This document shows, one piece after another, positions 40,434 through 50,965 of a DNA stretch of 64,000 bases. The notes beneath the pieces were generated by a model. That model did not search any database. It was not told the origin of the DNA and worked only from the letters and a program-made list of their open reading frames with translations. The DNA is from Eupeodes corollae (taxonomy: Eukaryota > Arthropoda > Insecta > Diptera > Syrphidae), in NCBI RefSeq assembly GCF_945859685.1, contig NC_079147.1:187843174-187907173 (forward strand), in the 5' to 3' direction. The translations under genes and the position numbers were made by a program. Numbering within the stretch: the stretch's first letter is position 1; each line of letters opens with the position of its first letter.

Positions 40434-41645
40434 ATGCCTTATCTAAATCCAGCTCGTTCGCTAGGTCCATCATTTGTTCTCAACAAATGGGACAGCCACT
40501 GGGTCTACTGGTTCGGTCCGTTGGTTGGTGGAATTGCTTCGGGTCTCCTTTTCGAATATATTTTCAATTCACGTCGCAATCATCGCAAATCAAAAGAAAG
40601 CATGGACAACGATTCATCCAGCATGCATTCCGAAGATGAACTTAATTACGATATGGACATGGAGAAACAACAAATGCAAAATCCCAAATTCCAAGGTTCT
40701 CAATACCGTGCCCCAACCGGAACACTCACTCAACAAGGTGGCTATTGTCAGAATTTATACACCACAGCACCATTGACTAAATTCGAACAGCCCGAACCAT
40801 TGTATGGTGGAACTCGGTCGATGTACTGCCGTTCACCACCTCTAACCAGGACCAATTTGAATCGTTCACAGTCGGTTTATGCCAAGAGTAATACTGCCAT
40901 TAATCGTGATATAGTTCCTCGTCCGGGACCATTGGTGCCAGCTCAGAGTTTGTATCCCCTGCGAGTTTCTCAGGTGCAGAATACTCATTTGCAGAATCAG
41001 AATGTTCAAAATCAGATTCAACAGAGGTCGGATAGTATGTATGGTATGCGTGGTTCGACACGTCAATCTCAACAACAGCAGCAACATCAACAGCAACAAC
41101 AACATCAACAGCAACAAATGCAACAGCAAGCTGAAAGACCCCAGGAATCTCAAGGCTTCCAACCTGTCTATGGAACACGCCACAATCCTACCCCCAACGA
41201 TGGTGGACTCAAATTCGATAGACGTCCCGAATCAGTCTATGGACTAACTCAGCCTCGTGGCCGTGGACAATCTGCACAATCTGATGACAGTTCATACGGG
41301 TCATACCATGGATCAGCGATAACTCCTCCAGCTAGAAATCCAAATGGTGAGGTTATGATGTACATTCCACCACCACAACCCACACAACAACAAACACACC
41401 AACATCAGCAACAACAACAGCAGCAACAGCAACAACAACAACAACAACAGCAGCTAATTCGAACGCAATCAGAGAGAAAAGTCTCCGCTCCGGTGGTGAG
41501 CGCTTCATCCCAACAAACCCAACAGAGTGTTGTCGATGGACGACAACAAACTGTCACATATTCCACCTCAGGTCAGGGACCACCACCTCAACAACAAATG
41601 GTATCAGCACAGCACTACAGCATGATGCCAATGAGACAAAATTAG
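40434..41645 (+). CDS. bib: big brain (bib), terminal exon: second NPA motif and glutamine-rich tail
   Basis: The exon follows an AG acceptor at 432-433 of the 40.4-kb region and ends with TAG at 41,643-41,645 (403 codons). Its first codon happens to be ATG, but this methionine is internal: it follows SACSFVS of the previous exon. MPYLNPARSLGPSFVLN carries the second NPA box, then WDSHWVYWFGPLVGGIASGLLFEYIF is the sixth membrane helix. A long cytoplasmic tail follows with conserved bib segments SSMHSEDELNYDMDMEK, YCQNLYT, RDIVPRPGPLVPAQSLYP and RTQSERKVSAPVV. Two glutamine runs encoded mainly by CAA/CAG lie near 41,070-41,130 and 41,380-41,455. bib is needed in the epidermal-neural cell fate decision. 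Confidence 0.97.
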   Translation: MPYLNPARSLGPSFVLNKWDSHWVYWFGPLVGGIASGLLFEYIFNSRRNHRKSKESMDNDSSSMHSEDELNYDMDMEKQQMQNPKFQGSQYRAPTGTLTQQGGYCQNLYTTAPLTKFEQPEPLYGGTRSMYCRSPPLTRTNLNRSQSVYAKSNTAINRDIVPRPGPLVPAQSLYPLRVSQVQNTHLQNQNVQNQIQQRSDSMYGMRGSTRQSQQQQQHQQQQQHQQQQMQQQAERPQESQGFQPVYGTRHNPTPNDGGLKFDRRPESVYGLTQPRGRGQSAQSDDSSYGSYHGSAITPPARNPNGEVMMYIPPPQPTQQQTHQHQQQQQQQQQQQQQQQQLIRTQSERKVSAPVVSASSQQTQQSVVDGRQQTVTYSTSGQGPPPQQQMVSAQHYSMMPMRQN

Positions 41646-43600
41646 GAATTAGATAAATACTAGTTGGCTTCTCCCAAGGCCATACTATAAACACCACTTC
41701 CCCGTAAATCTTCCTAAAAATATAATGTTTTAAGTTCTTTTTGTTTGTAAATTTACCAAATTTTTTGTTTTTATAAAACACACACGACTTTTTTTAATGG
41801 AACCTTAAACCTAGCCTAGCTTTTAATTTTTTTCTTTTTAATCGAAATAAGCGAGGTCTTGACCAAAATTCTCTTCTTTAAAGAAGATCAAGACCAATAG
41901 AAAGAACATTTATTGATTTTCAAATAAAATAATGGCAGATCAATATGACCCATGACGTAAAGTGTCAACATTTCTTTATGCTTGTGCTACAAAATAAACC
42001 AAATGCCATATGACAGTTAATTAGATGAGGTTATAATTTTGTACTTGGATTCTTTAGAGAGATCTCATTTTGACATTTTATCAATTTATGTCACTATTAC
42101 TGCCCATTTTTTTTTTAATCATGAAGTAGATAAAATTATGCGTCAAAATAAAAGAGTCTAATGTAAACATCGCCTTATGACTTTTAAAAGTAAGTTAAAT
42201 GGATTAAGGAACTCGGAAAAGACTTCAAATTACCAAACACACTTTAGAGCTCTTAATTTAAACTCAACATTTACTTTTTAACTTTTGTATCAACTATTTT
42301 AGAGCTTTAATTGTCACAATTGGTATTTGATTTTAACATAAATAATGGCTAAAAAATGGTAAAATAAAGAAATTCTTCGACAAAACTATTGATCGCGCAT
42401 ACGTCAAATTTTCTTTCACTCTTGGTTGTACAAAATTTACTTGATAGATCGAAAAGTAATTGTCAAAAAGTGTTCTTGGCTTTTTATTATATTTTTTTAC
42501 GACATTTTTTACAACGTTAAGTGAATTTCGTTATTTTTTTGCTTTAATTTATAAACTAAAATGTTTTATATGTAACTCACTGCCACCTCCCATCTTACTC
42601 ATTAAAATATATATTTTTTTGTACTAAGTAATTAATAATTGTTTAAAAAGGAGAACCATTAATCATTAATCAACCCTTGACTGATTTCTTATATTTGAAC
42701 AAAAAAAAAAAACACTACAAAACTAAATAATAATAACATAAAGAAATGAATGTTATAGAATTTTTTAAATTTTAAAAATAAATACAAAAAATGTTCAAAA
42801 ATCTATTGAAACTTGAAACTATGTAGAAATTGTAGACATTCAACGAAATCTCGCTTGTAATCGATGAAAGAAAACGAAACTAAAAACATAAACTCATTGT
42901 ATATTATTTTATTTAAGTTTAATTTATGTTTTTTTCTTCTAACTTAATACAAATATGTATATTTCATATCTTTTTAAAATAAATAAATAATCGCATAGAT
43001 TACAGAATCCGATGAATAGACTGCGGAGGGGGTCAAATGTCAATTTTGACATTTCTATCATATTGAAAATGTCAAAAACTCGTTCCGAATCCATTGGCAA
43101 CATATTCTCTTTGGATCCTGTAATCGATATGAATATGAAAATATTTAAAAAAAAAAGGGAATGAAGATATTTTTTTGTTAATTTTATTTTTATTTTATAA
43201 GAAAAAATGTAAATATTTTTGTTTTTATTTCTTCTATACAAAATATGTATATGTGTTTTATTATTTTAGAATTTTGAATCTTTATATATATATAAAAATA
43301 AAATTATAGAAAATAAGTTCAAAAATTTAGCGAAGCAAAAAACATAACATATTGAAATCTCAAGAAGAAATGATTGAAAGTTTATGATTAGGATAATGAA
43401 ACAATAAAATAATTAATTGCTATATATTTAAGGAACTCTGAATTATATCTGCATATGATTATATTAATTGTGAATAAAAGAGAGTTTCAACTTTAAAAAT
43501 CCAATAACTTTGTTTTGTTTTTAATGTTAACTGTTGAAATACGCATATCGACTTTATTTTAAAACATGGCGTAGAATAATTTCTAATAAGTTAGCAGAAT
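41646..43600. other. bib 3' UTR and intergenic AT-rich DNA
   Basis: After the bib stop the sequence is AT-rich with many poly-T and poly-A stretches. Several AATAAA hexamers occur, the first good one at 41,923-41,928 and others near 41,994 and beyond 42,770, so the transcript end cannot be fixed. The sequence near 42,140-42,180 (TGTAAACATCGCC followed by TTA) resembles a MITE end. No gene is seen. Confidence 0.6.
41923..41928 (+). terminator. bib: Candidate polyadenylation signal for bib
   Basis: First canonical AATAAA, about 280 bp after the bib stop codon. Other AATAAA hexamers downstream compete, so its use is unproven. Confidence 0.3.
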
Positions 43601-43659
43601 ACCTTACCTCCGACTTTTTGAATAATGCCCATCACTAGCTGTTCTCCACACTCAAGAAC

Positions 43660-44620
43660 TGGAATACATACAATACAAAATAAATACATTTGCGGGTGGA
43701 TTCAACACATCCATATTCTCTTTTGTATTTATATTCTATACCAATAAGGTTAAGTATTGGTGAAGTGGAGATCAAATTAACGAAAATAAGGACAAAAGAA
43801 GAATGAAGAAAACACGATGGTTATAATGGACGAAACTTATACCTGCTTTCGAATTATGTTCGCCTGGTAAATCAAGAGATTTTTCTATGAAAATGTTGGA
43901 TACGCAAAAAAATTCAATTGATTTTGTTCGTAATTTGGGATACCATTTTTCGTCGTCTATGTCTCAAGGATACGAATAGATATCGACTTCCAATAAATTT
44001 GGTCGAAAGGTGGAAAAACTACTTTAAAAAACGCAAGCAATTCAATTAAATGTTACATGATACCAAAAACGTATTTTTTGGAAATAAATCCATTAGGGTT
44101 AAGTTAAGCGGGAAAGATGCCGAGTCGGTAGAGATGCTGCACTCAACCAAATTTTTACTACTAGTCATCCATGCAAAAACCTTTTTTTACCTTTTGTTCG
44201 TCAAAACCAAAAAGGCATGGAAAGAAATGGGTCTTATCGGATATCTTTCCAGATTTGTTCTTATTTATTTCGTTTTTTAGCTCCTATCAGACGGAAGTTT
44301 TTTAGCTGGATAACACGAGTGTGTTTTCCAATTGAAGAGTGTTTTGTTCTAAGTAAATATGTGTTTTAAGAAAATAACATTTCTTTTTTGCTTAAGTTTT
44401 AAAATGTTGTACTACATCTCTCCTGAACATTGGAATTTCAAAAAACTGAAAGAAAAAGTATTTCTCCTCGAATATTTTACGAACAAAACTTGGTATTGCC
44501 CCAAAAATGGTATCCAAAAATTAATAAGCATTTTGATATTTGGTAGAAGTTTCAGAAAAATCGAAATAAAGTTTTTCTTTTACAAAAAATAAAAACTTTA
44601 AAATGTGTAATTACATGCAA
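43660..44620. repeat. Low-copy repeat unit, copy 1
   Basis: Landmarks shared with copies 2 and 3: AATAAATACA, ATATTCTATACCAATAAG, GTGAAGTGGAGATCAAATTA, ACGAAAATAAGGACAAAAGA, ATTATGTTCGCCTGGTAAAT (43,855 on) and TGATACCAAAAACGTATTTT. The segment near 44,440-44,600 (TATTTTACGAACAAAAC, AAATAAAGTTTTTCTTTTAC) corresponds to 46,690-46,800 in copy 2. Probably a transposon-derived family; no protein is recognised and the ends are not defined. Confidence 0.65.
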
Positions 44621-44852
44621 AATAATGTTTTATCATATTCAAAAAAATTTGTTGGTGACTTTTAGTTTTTGGAAAAATTCAAGTGACAACAACACGAAAA
44701 CGTACGAAAACAACAAAAAAAGCCTTTAAGAGAAGGTTTTCGACTTAAACATAATAAAAACAAAGAAAGTTATTGACTTTAAATTTATTAATTGTTTTCA
44801 GGGCTTTACATTTCGATCGACTTTTTAATTTCGAATACTTTCCGATACATTA

Positions 44853-45010
44853 GGTCCGTTCGCGTACAGTCTTATTTTACTTTGAGTACTCAAAAATTTC
44901 GTAGTTTTTCGAAAAAGAAAAGTCATGAGAGAGTAAAATATTTTCCCAGCCTACGGATTTTAGCCCAAGAAATTTCTTTGTGCTGATTTGTGAAAAGTGT
45001 CAAATTTGAT
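44853..45010. mobile_element. Partial MITE copy, GGTCCGTTCGCG family
   Basis: Begins GGTCCGTTCGCGTACAGT after TTA at 44,850-44,852 and matches the left ~200 bp of 30,799-31,178 with a small internal deletion, through CCCAAGAAATTTCTTTGTGC and GAAAAGTGTCAAATT. The right half and right terminus are missing. Confidence 0.75.
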
Positions 45011-45409
45011 AGAACGTCAAGTAAACTAAATAAATACCAACTTACTGTGGTCGAATTTCACTTGAAAATCGCAAATATACAAACGTAGAACACGGAAATT
45101 CACTTCGATTTGAGTGCGAAACTAAAATTAAATTGATTAAGATAAAAGTGAATTTCAGAACCCCAATTCATGTTTTCATTTTGAGTGAAAGTGAAACTTA
45201 GAACCTAGGTGTTTTTTTTTTTTCTTTAATGTATCTTTTATTTTGTCTACCTCATCTTCTGCACAATTTCTTTTTTCTGAAATTCAAAACAAAGCATTAG
45301 CTTTTTCGATTTTCTTTTACAAATTATCATAATCAAAAGTTCATCTCACACAACTTTTTGTATTACCTTTTCATCCACAGTTTTCACACCAAATTTTATA
45401 TTTATATTA

Positions 45410-46330
45410 ATGTCTGCTTACTCGTACGCACTTTCTACCTATGCCTTTGCTTGGGAAACAAATAAAGTTTCCCATTCGAAATGTTCTACGAGCGTCCAGG
45501 CCAAAGAACACATTTCAGAAACAGAGAAACAATTTCAATATTTGTGAAATGTCTCAAAATTGTTTCTTTGGTCTGGACACTCCAGACTCCATTCCTTAAG
45601 CCAAAAATCATTTTTTTATTCAGACGACTGTCTCTACAGAAACTATATTTTTTTTACGTACCAGGCGATCATGCTGACAAAGTAGGTATATTTTTCGTTT
45701 TTCCCATACCTATCTACTTTGAGACCACCGTTAAGTTCGCAATAATTGGAATACAACCAAATAAATACAATTGTAGGTGTGCATACCCAGACATTCATTT
45801 TTTGGATTTATATTCTAAAACAATAATAGTGTAGACAGCTCTTCTAAGTATCAGTGAAGTGGAGATCAAATTAACGAAAATAAGGACAAAAGAAGAATGA
45901 AGAAAATACGATTGTAATAATGGAAGAAACTTATACCTGCTTTTGAATTATGTTCGCCTGGTAAATCAATAGATTTTTCTCTAAAAATGTTGATATACTC
46001 AAGAGAATTCAAGTGGATTTTGGAATATCATTTACGTCATCTTCCTAAGAATCAGTGGAAATATTGACTTCAAATACATTTTTTCGAAAGGTCGTTTAAA
46101 ACAGAATCGAAAATCTCTATGGAATAACGCTGGCAACATCAATAAAATTTTATATTATATTTAAAATGTTATGTGATACCAAAGAAGTATATTTTAAAAT
46201 AAATTAATTATGGTAATTGCGGAAAAGATCGGAAAAGTCGGGAGAAATTCCTACTATTTTTCATCAAGCAAAAACCATTTTTTTTACCTTTTTGTTAATT
46301 ATTAATGTACTAACTTAAAGTTATTTTTTG
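45410..46330. repeat. Low-copy repeat unit, copy 2
   Basis: Aligns with copy 1 and copy 3: CTACAGAAACTATATT, ACGTACCAGGCGATCATGC, GTGAAGTGGAGATCAAATTA, GAAGAATGAAGAAAATACGA, ATTATGTTCGCCTGGTAAAT (45,948 on) and TGTTATGTGATACCAAAGAA. It gives an uninterrupted version of the region that holds the DNA transposon in copy 3. The 117-residue frame at 45,481 is not conserved between copies. Confidence 0.65.
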
Positions 46331-46339
46331 GCTTTTAGT

Positions 46340-46470
46340 GACAAATCCTCCATTCTTGTCATGAAAAGTGCTTTCTTGCTTTCTTAAATTAGTAGTTCGA
46401 ACTCGGCAGACAAGCTTGTTTATCTACGTACTGTTGAGCCACCTAATTTATTTTTGCATTTATTAGTCAT
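46340..46470 (+). mobile_element. 5'-truncated, diverged SINE fragment
   Basis: Matches the body of the SINE family: TTCTTGTCATGAAAAGTGCTT and CTTAAATTAGTAGTTCGAACTC parallel 60,277-60,320, and ACTGTTGAGCCACCTAATTTA matches the 3' segment of the other two copies. The pol III boxes are absent. Confidence 0.6.
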
Positions 46471-47159
46471 GGCAAGAAATTGGTCATATCGAATTTATAT
46501 AATATAAAAATTATTTTATTAAATCGAATGCATTTAATATGCGATATCTCGCCCAATCACTAAATAGATTTTATTTCTGTATGGAAATTTATATTTGTTT
46601 GAATTTTCAAAAACCCGGCATCTCATCTCCGCAATTACAGTAACAATTTTGTTTAAAGTCAAAAGCACTGAAAAAATGTGTATCACCAAGAATATTTTAC
46701 AAACAAAAAATGAAATTGCATCCAACAAAGAATAACTTTTTTGGAAGCTGGTAAAATTGTCAGTAAATTTGAAGTATTCCTTTTTTACAAAATATAAAAA
46801 CCTAAAAAAATATACTACTAAAGGAAGGTGAAAATGGATTTTCGATTCGAAGATCTAGCCAAAAGTTTAAGATATTGTTTTCAAAATTTATCTTGTAAGC
46901 AATAATGTTTTTAACATCTAAAAGTCCAATTGACACTTTTTAAATGTCGGATATTGAGGTCAAACTTGTTTAATCCTATGCAAAATATTTTTGCTAACTT
47001 TAAAGTTATTTTCTTTTAGAAAAATTCAGTTAAGAACTTTTTTTTACCAAACATGAAAACAATGCAAGATTTTGACTTCAAAGTTATTCAACTCACATAA
47101 AACATTGTTATTATTATTTTATTAAAATTTTAGAAAAATCAAACGTCTTTTTTTCTTCT

Positions 47160-47632
47160 GAAATGTTTCTTTGTTTATGTTTCTGTAGTTGTATGCACTC
47201 CAAAAAAACTTTTCAGGAGACATAGCTGAACAAATGTTTCTGAAATGTTTCCCATTTGTTTAAAAAACATTTCATAAACTTTGCAGAAACATTTCAGAAT
47301 TGTTTCTAACTTACTTTTTTGGTACTGACAACTTGAAAAAACGGGGAAAACGTTTCTTTGTTTCCCATTTTTGTTTCTTTAATATTTGTTTCTATCTAAA
47401 ATTCTTCCAAATTTATATATTTGAGGCAAAGCATCGGCTTTATCGATTTTATTTTAAAAATGGTGGTCGCACAAAACTTTCACGCCTTACACCAATTCTA
47501 TAACATTTTCTGTACTCCACACTTTTGGCCTACTTAAAAATTTAGTATTTAAACAGAGAAGCATTTCAGATATTTTTAGAGATCGTTCAGGCCAATAAAA
47601 CATTTCAGAATTGTTTGTCTGTTTGTGAAATG
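47160..47632. repeat. CATTTCAGAAA/TTTCTGAAATG inverted-motif cluster
   Basis: Many direct and inverted copies of GAAATGTTTC, CATTTCAGAA and TTTCTGAAATG occur here, with relatives near 45,510-45,560, 49,976-50,010 and 50,520-50,590. This is the host repeat into which the LINE at 47,633 inserted. Probably part of the same low-copy family as copies 1-3. No coding function is seen. Confidence 0.55.
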
Positions 47633-49970
47633 CACCAATCCTTGAGGCAATTTTTACCTGGTCCTATGTTCATGTTAAAGTTGTTTTTATACCCAAAGCA
47701 GGTAAATGCTTACAAGTCAATACTAAAGTTCTACGACCTATAAGTCTATCATCATTCCTTGTTAAGACCTTTGAAAGATTGATTGATATCCATTTAAGGG
47801 CAAGTATTGATACAAGACTTCTGTCTACGTCATGCCAACTGTAAAAGTAAATCGGTGGAAACAGCATTACACACTTTAGTACACACCGTCGAATATTCAA
47901 AACTGGGCAACTCTTCTGGCAGACGATTCGTTGGAAGAGAGACACCGCAAGGTGGTGTTCTATCCCCTCTCCTCTGGAACCTAGTGGTGAATGAAATCCT
48001 AACTAGTCTGGATGCGGAGGGTTTCAGAGTGATAGTCTTTGCGGACGACGCGACGTTCCTATAGCAGTTTCAGGAAAGCAACTCAATACCCTAAAAGAAC
48101 TCTTACAAAATGCCTTAGACAGACTAATACTTTAGGCTGATCGGTGTTAACCCACACAAAACCGATCTGGTCTTATTTTCGAGGAGATACAAAATTCCTT
48201 TATTATAGGAATCCAATTAAAATTCTCAGATGAGGCTAAATACCTGGGTCTTGTCTTAGATATAAAACTAAATTGGAAACGCAACGTACAGGAAAGAGTC
48301 AAAAAAGCTACTGTAGCTCTCTTTTCTTGCAAAAAATGGGGCTTACAACCCAGAATCACGCATTGGCTATACACAGTATAGCCGTATGGTGCAGTATGGT
48401 GGACTGCTTTAGAGAAAGGTTTAAACAGGGATAAGCTAAATAAAGTCCAACGTTCAGCTTGCCTATATCTAAGCGGATCGCTTCGCACGACACCATCTGC
48501 GGCACTGAACACCTGACTCTACCTAACACCTCTTGACATATTTAGCAAACAAATATCAGCAAGCTCTGCTATTCGCCTCAAAGCTTTAAAGCTTCGTCGC
48601 AGTTTACTAACAACAACATTGGCCACTCCTTAATTCTAAGGTACTTAGAATCAATTGCAAAGCACACAGACTACACCATCCCCCAACTGCAATTTGACAG
48701 AAATTTCCAGATTTCTATACCTCCCAGATCGTTTTGGGAGGATAGGACATTCTTGGAGGATGAGTCAATCCATTTCTACACAGATGGGTCAAAAACAAAA
48801 GAAGGGGTTGGTGGAGGTGTGTACTCTGAACGACAGAAATTAAGTCTCTCATTCCGCCTTCCCAATCATTGTAGCGTGTTCCAGGCGGAACTTTTGGCGA
48901 TTAAGGAACTCTTGTCTTGGCTCAAAGAAAACGTGATATCAACATCTGATATCCGTATTCTCTGACAGCCAGGCCGCTATCAAATCTCTGGACTCTGTCT
49001 CTACAAACTCTATAACAGTCCATGACTGTCGATCATCTCTAAAGCCTAGTACATACTTCCTCGTGAAGTGAACGTTCGCCAGTGGAGAAAGTGAACTTTT
49101 GACATTGCTCACTGGTACACACTTGTGAGTACACGTTGTGAACATGAACAAACCAAATGTCAAAGCTTCACCAACAGTTCCCGTACATTTTGCACGTGAA
49201 TTGCCCGTGAACGAAAACTCTCCACTTTGTTCTCCACTCAGCTTCACAAGCAAGTTCACGAGTGAACCAAAAACTGAAATTTGTATGGGTTCACGAGATG
49301 GTTCACAAGTATGTACTAGGCTTAATGGAGATGGCGCAACAGTTTAATATTCACCTTTGCTGGGTGCCGGGCCAAAGAGACATTCCAGGTAACTGTAAGG
49401 CAAATGAACTCGCCAGGAACGGTACAGTACAGCCCATCCTACCACGTTCGGCAAGTACCAGCATACCAATCGCTACTTGTAAACTGTTGCTAATGCAAGA
49501 CGCTGTGAGGAGGGCAGGCACCAGGTGGAACAACATCACCACGTGTCAAGCCACAAAAAACATCTGTCCAACACTGGATTTAAAACGTTCAAGGTGCTTG
49601 CTCTCTCTAAGCAGATCGCATGTACATAAGTTCGATAATAGGTGTCATAAACGGACACTGTCTAATAGGAAAGCACGCCACGAGACTAGGCGTATTCTCA
49701 ACTGACTTTTGCAAAAGCGGTATGGAAGAGGAAGAGGAAGAGGAAGAAACAGTTCTTCATCTTCTCTGCACATGCCCTGCTCTGGCTTGAAAACGCAAGA
49801 ATTACCTAGGAGAATTCTTCTTTAACGATCTAAACGATCTAAATCATATCAGCATAATCAGCTTAAGCTTAGGAGGAAGCCTCAAGATTCATGTGGTATC
49901 ACAATGGGCCATTAAACTGGCCAAGTGTGTCCGTTTCCATTTTGGACAGACACTATAACCTAACCTAACC
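47633..49970 (+). mobile_element. 5'-truncated LINE (LOA/I-type) with RNase H domain and 10-bp target duplication
   Basis: Flanked by perfect TTGTGAAATG at 47,623-47,632 and 49,971-49,980, and ending in a TAACCTAACCTAACC simple tail, as LINEs of this group do. It opens inside RT (VKVVFIPKAGK, LRPISLSSFLVKTFERLID, KSVETALHTLVHTVEYS). An internal deletion then joins to RETPQGGVLSPLLWNLVVNE and VIVFADDATFL (FADD box near 48,042). Connection-domain blocks follow with many stops (AVWWTALEKGLN). The RNase H domain starts at FYTDGSKTKEGVGGGVY, then VFQAELLAIKE, then SDSQAAIKS after a frameshift; the last block reads WVPGQRDIPGNCKANELARN, lacking the usual His and Asp. A MITE splits RNase H. Dead copy. 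Confidence 0.9.
49043..49322. mobile_element. MITE inserted in the LINE RNase H domain, TAA target duplication
   Basis: A 280-bp element with perfect 16-bp inverted ends AGCCTAGTACATACTT and TAA at 49,040-49,042 and 49,323-49,325. Removing the element plus one TAA (283 bp) rejoins the LINE reading frame as CRSSL-MEMAQQFN with no base lost. Internal GTTCACGAG/CTCGTGAAC-type subrepeats make the arms partly palindromic. The frame open through it from 49,138 is accidental. TAA duplication suggests a PIF/Harbinger source. Confidence 0.9.
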
Positions 49971-50965
49971 TTGTGAAATGTTTTTTAAATGTTTCTAAAA
50001 TGTATGAAAAATGTTTCTTTGGTGTGGGCACACCTTTAGAGGAATCCTAAGTCAAAAAATGTTTATTTTGAAGAAATGGGTTTCGTCTCAGGTATTATGC
50101 CTTCAAATTTATTAATCTCACAAAAAATATTGTTATTAATATTTTATTGAAGTTTTACAAAAATTGACAGACCGGCACGGATCGGAGAAGTTATCAGTGT
50201 CGTTCTCATCCTAGCCTCTTTTTATTTAAGCGGGTGTAAGGGTGTGTCCACACCAAAGAAAGTTAGTTTAATGTTTCCTATTGGCTTAAAAAACATTTAA
50301 GAAATATTTCCTTTTCAAAGACTCGTTCATGGGTCTACCTCATCTTCTGCATAATTCCTATTTGGGAAAATTGATCAAGCATTGGCTTTTTTGATTTTAT
50401 TTTTCATTAATTTGTTCCCACAAAGCTTTATTAAATAAAATCTTATCCACAGTTTTTGGGACATTTTACACATTTCCTACCTATTTCTACGTTTGTTAAA
50501 CAAACATTTGCATTCCAAATGGGAAACAGAGAAACATTTCATGACCGTCCAAACCAAAGAAAACATTTTAAAAACAGAGAAATATTTTTAAATGTTAAAC
50601 CAAACACAATTTTTGTATTCAGGCGGCCGACTCTACAGAAACTATATTCCTGTTTACGTACCAGGCGATCATGCTGACAAAGAAGGTCTATTTTTTGTCT
50701 TGCTTCGCATTTTGCAGCCATAGAATATACCTATACATATATGAATACGCATATCTACTTAACTTTAACACTGTTAAGTTTGCAATAATTGGAATACAAT
50801 GAAATAAATCGATTGTGTGTGTGCACACCTAAATATTCTTCTTATGTATTTCCTACACCAATAAGATGTAGCCGTGTAGGAAGCGCTACAGGTAGTGGTG
50901 AAGTGGAGATCACAATTACGAAAATAAGGATAAAAGAAGAATGAAGAAAATGGGTGAACGTACAT

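Noticed and set aside
40434..40436. ATG as a translation start for a 403-residue protein
   Set aside because: It is an internal methionine after a splice acceptor; homology continues from the previous exon (SACSFVS-MPYLNPARS).
40866..41183. Leucine-, valine- and alanine-rich antisense frames opposite bib
   Set aside because: They are the complement of the CAA/CAG glutamine runs and conserved bib codons.
45481..45834. 117-residue plus-strand frame
   Set aside because: Not maintained in the homologous repeat copy at 50,500-50,700, so not a conserved protein.
49138..49347. Open frame across the MITE in the LINE
   Set aside because: It is non-coding MITE sequence between 16-bp inverted ends; removal restores the true RNase H frame.
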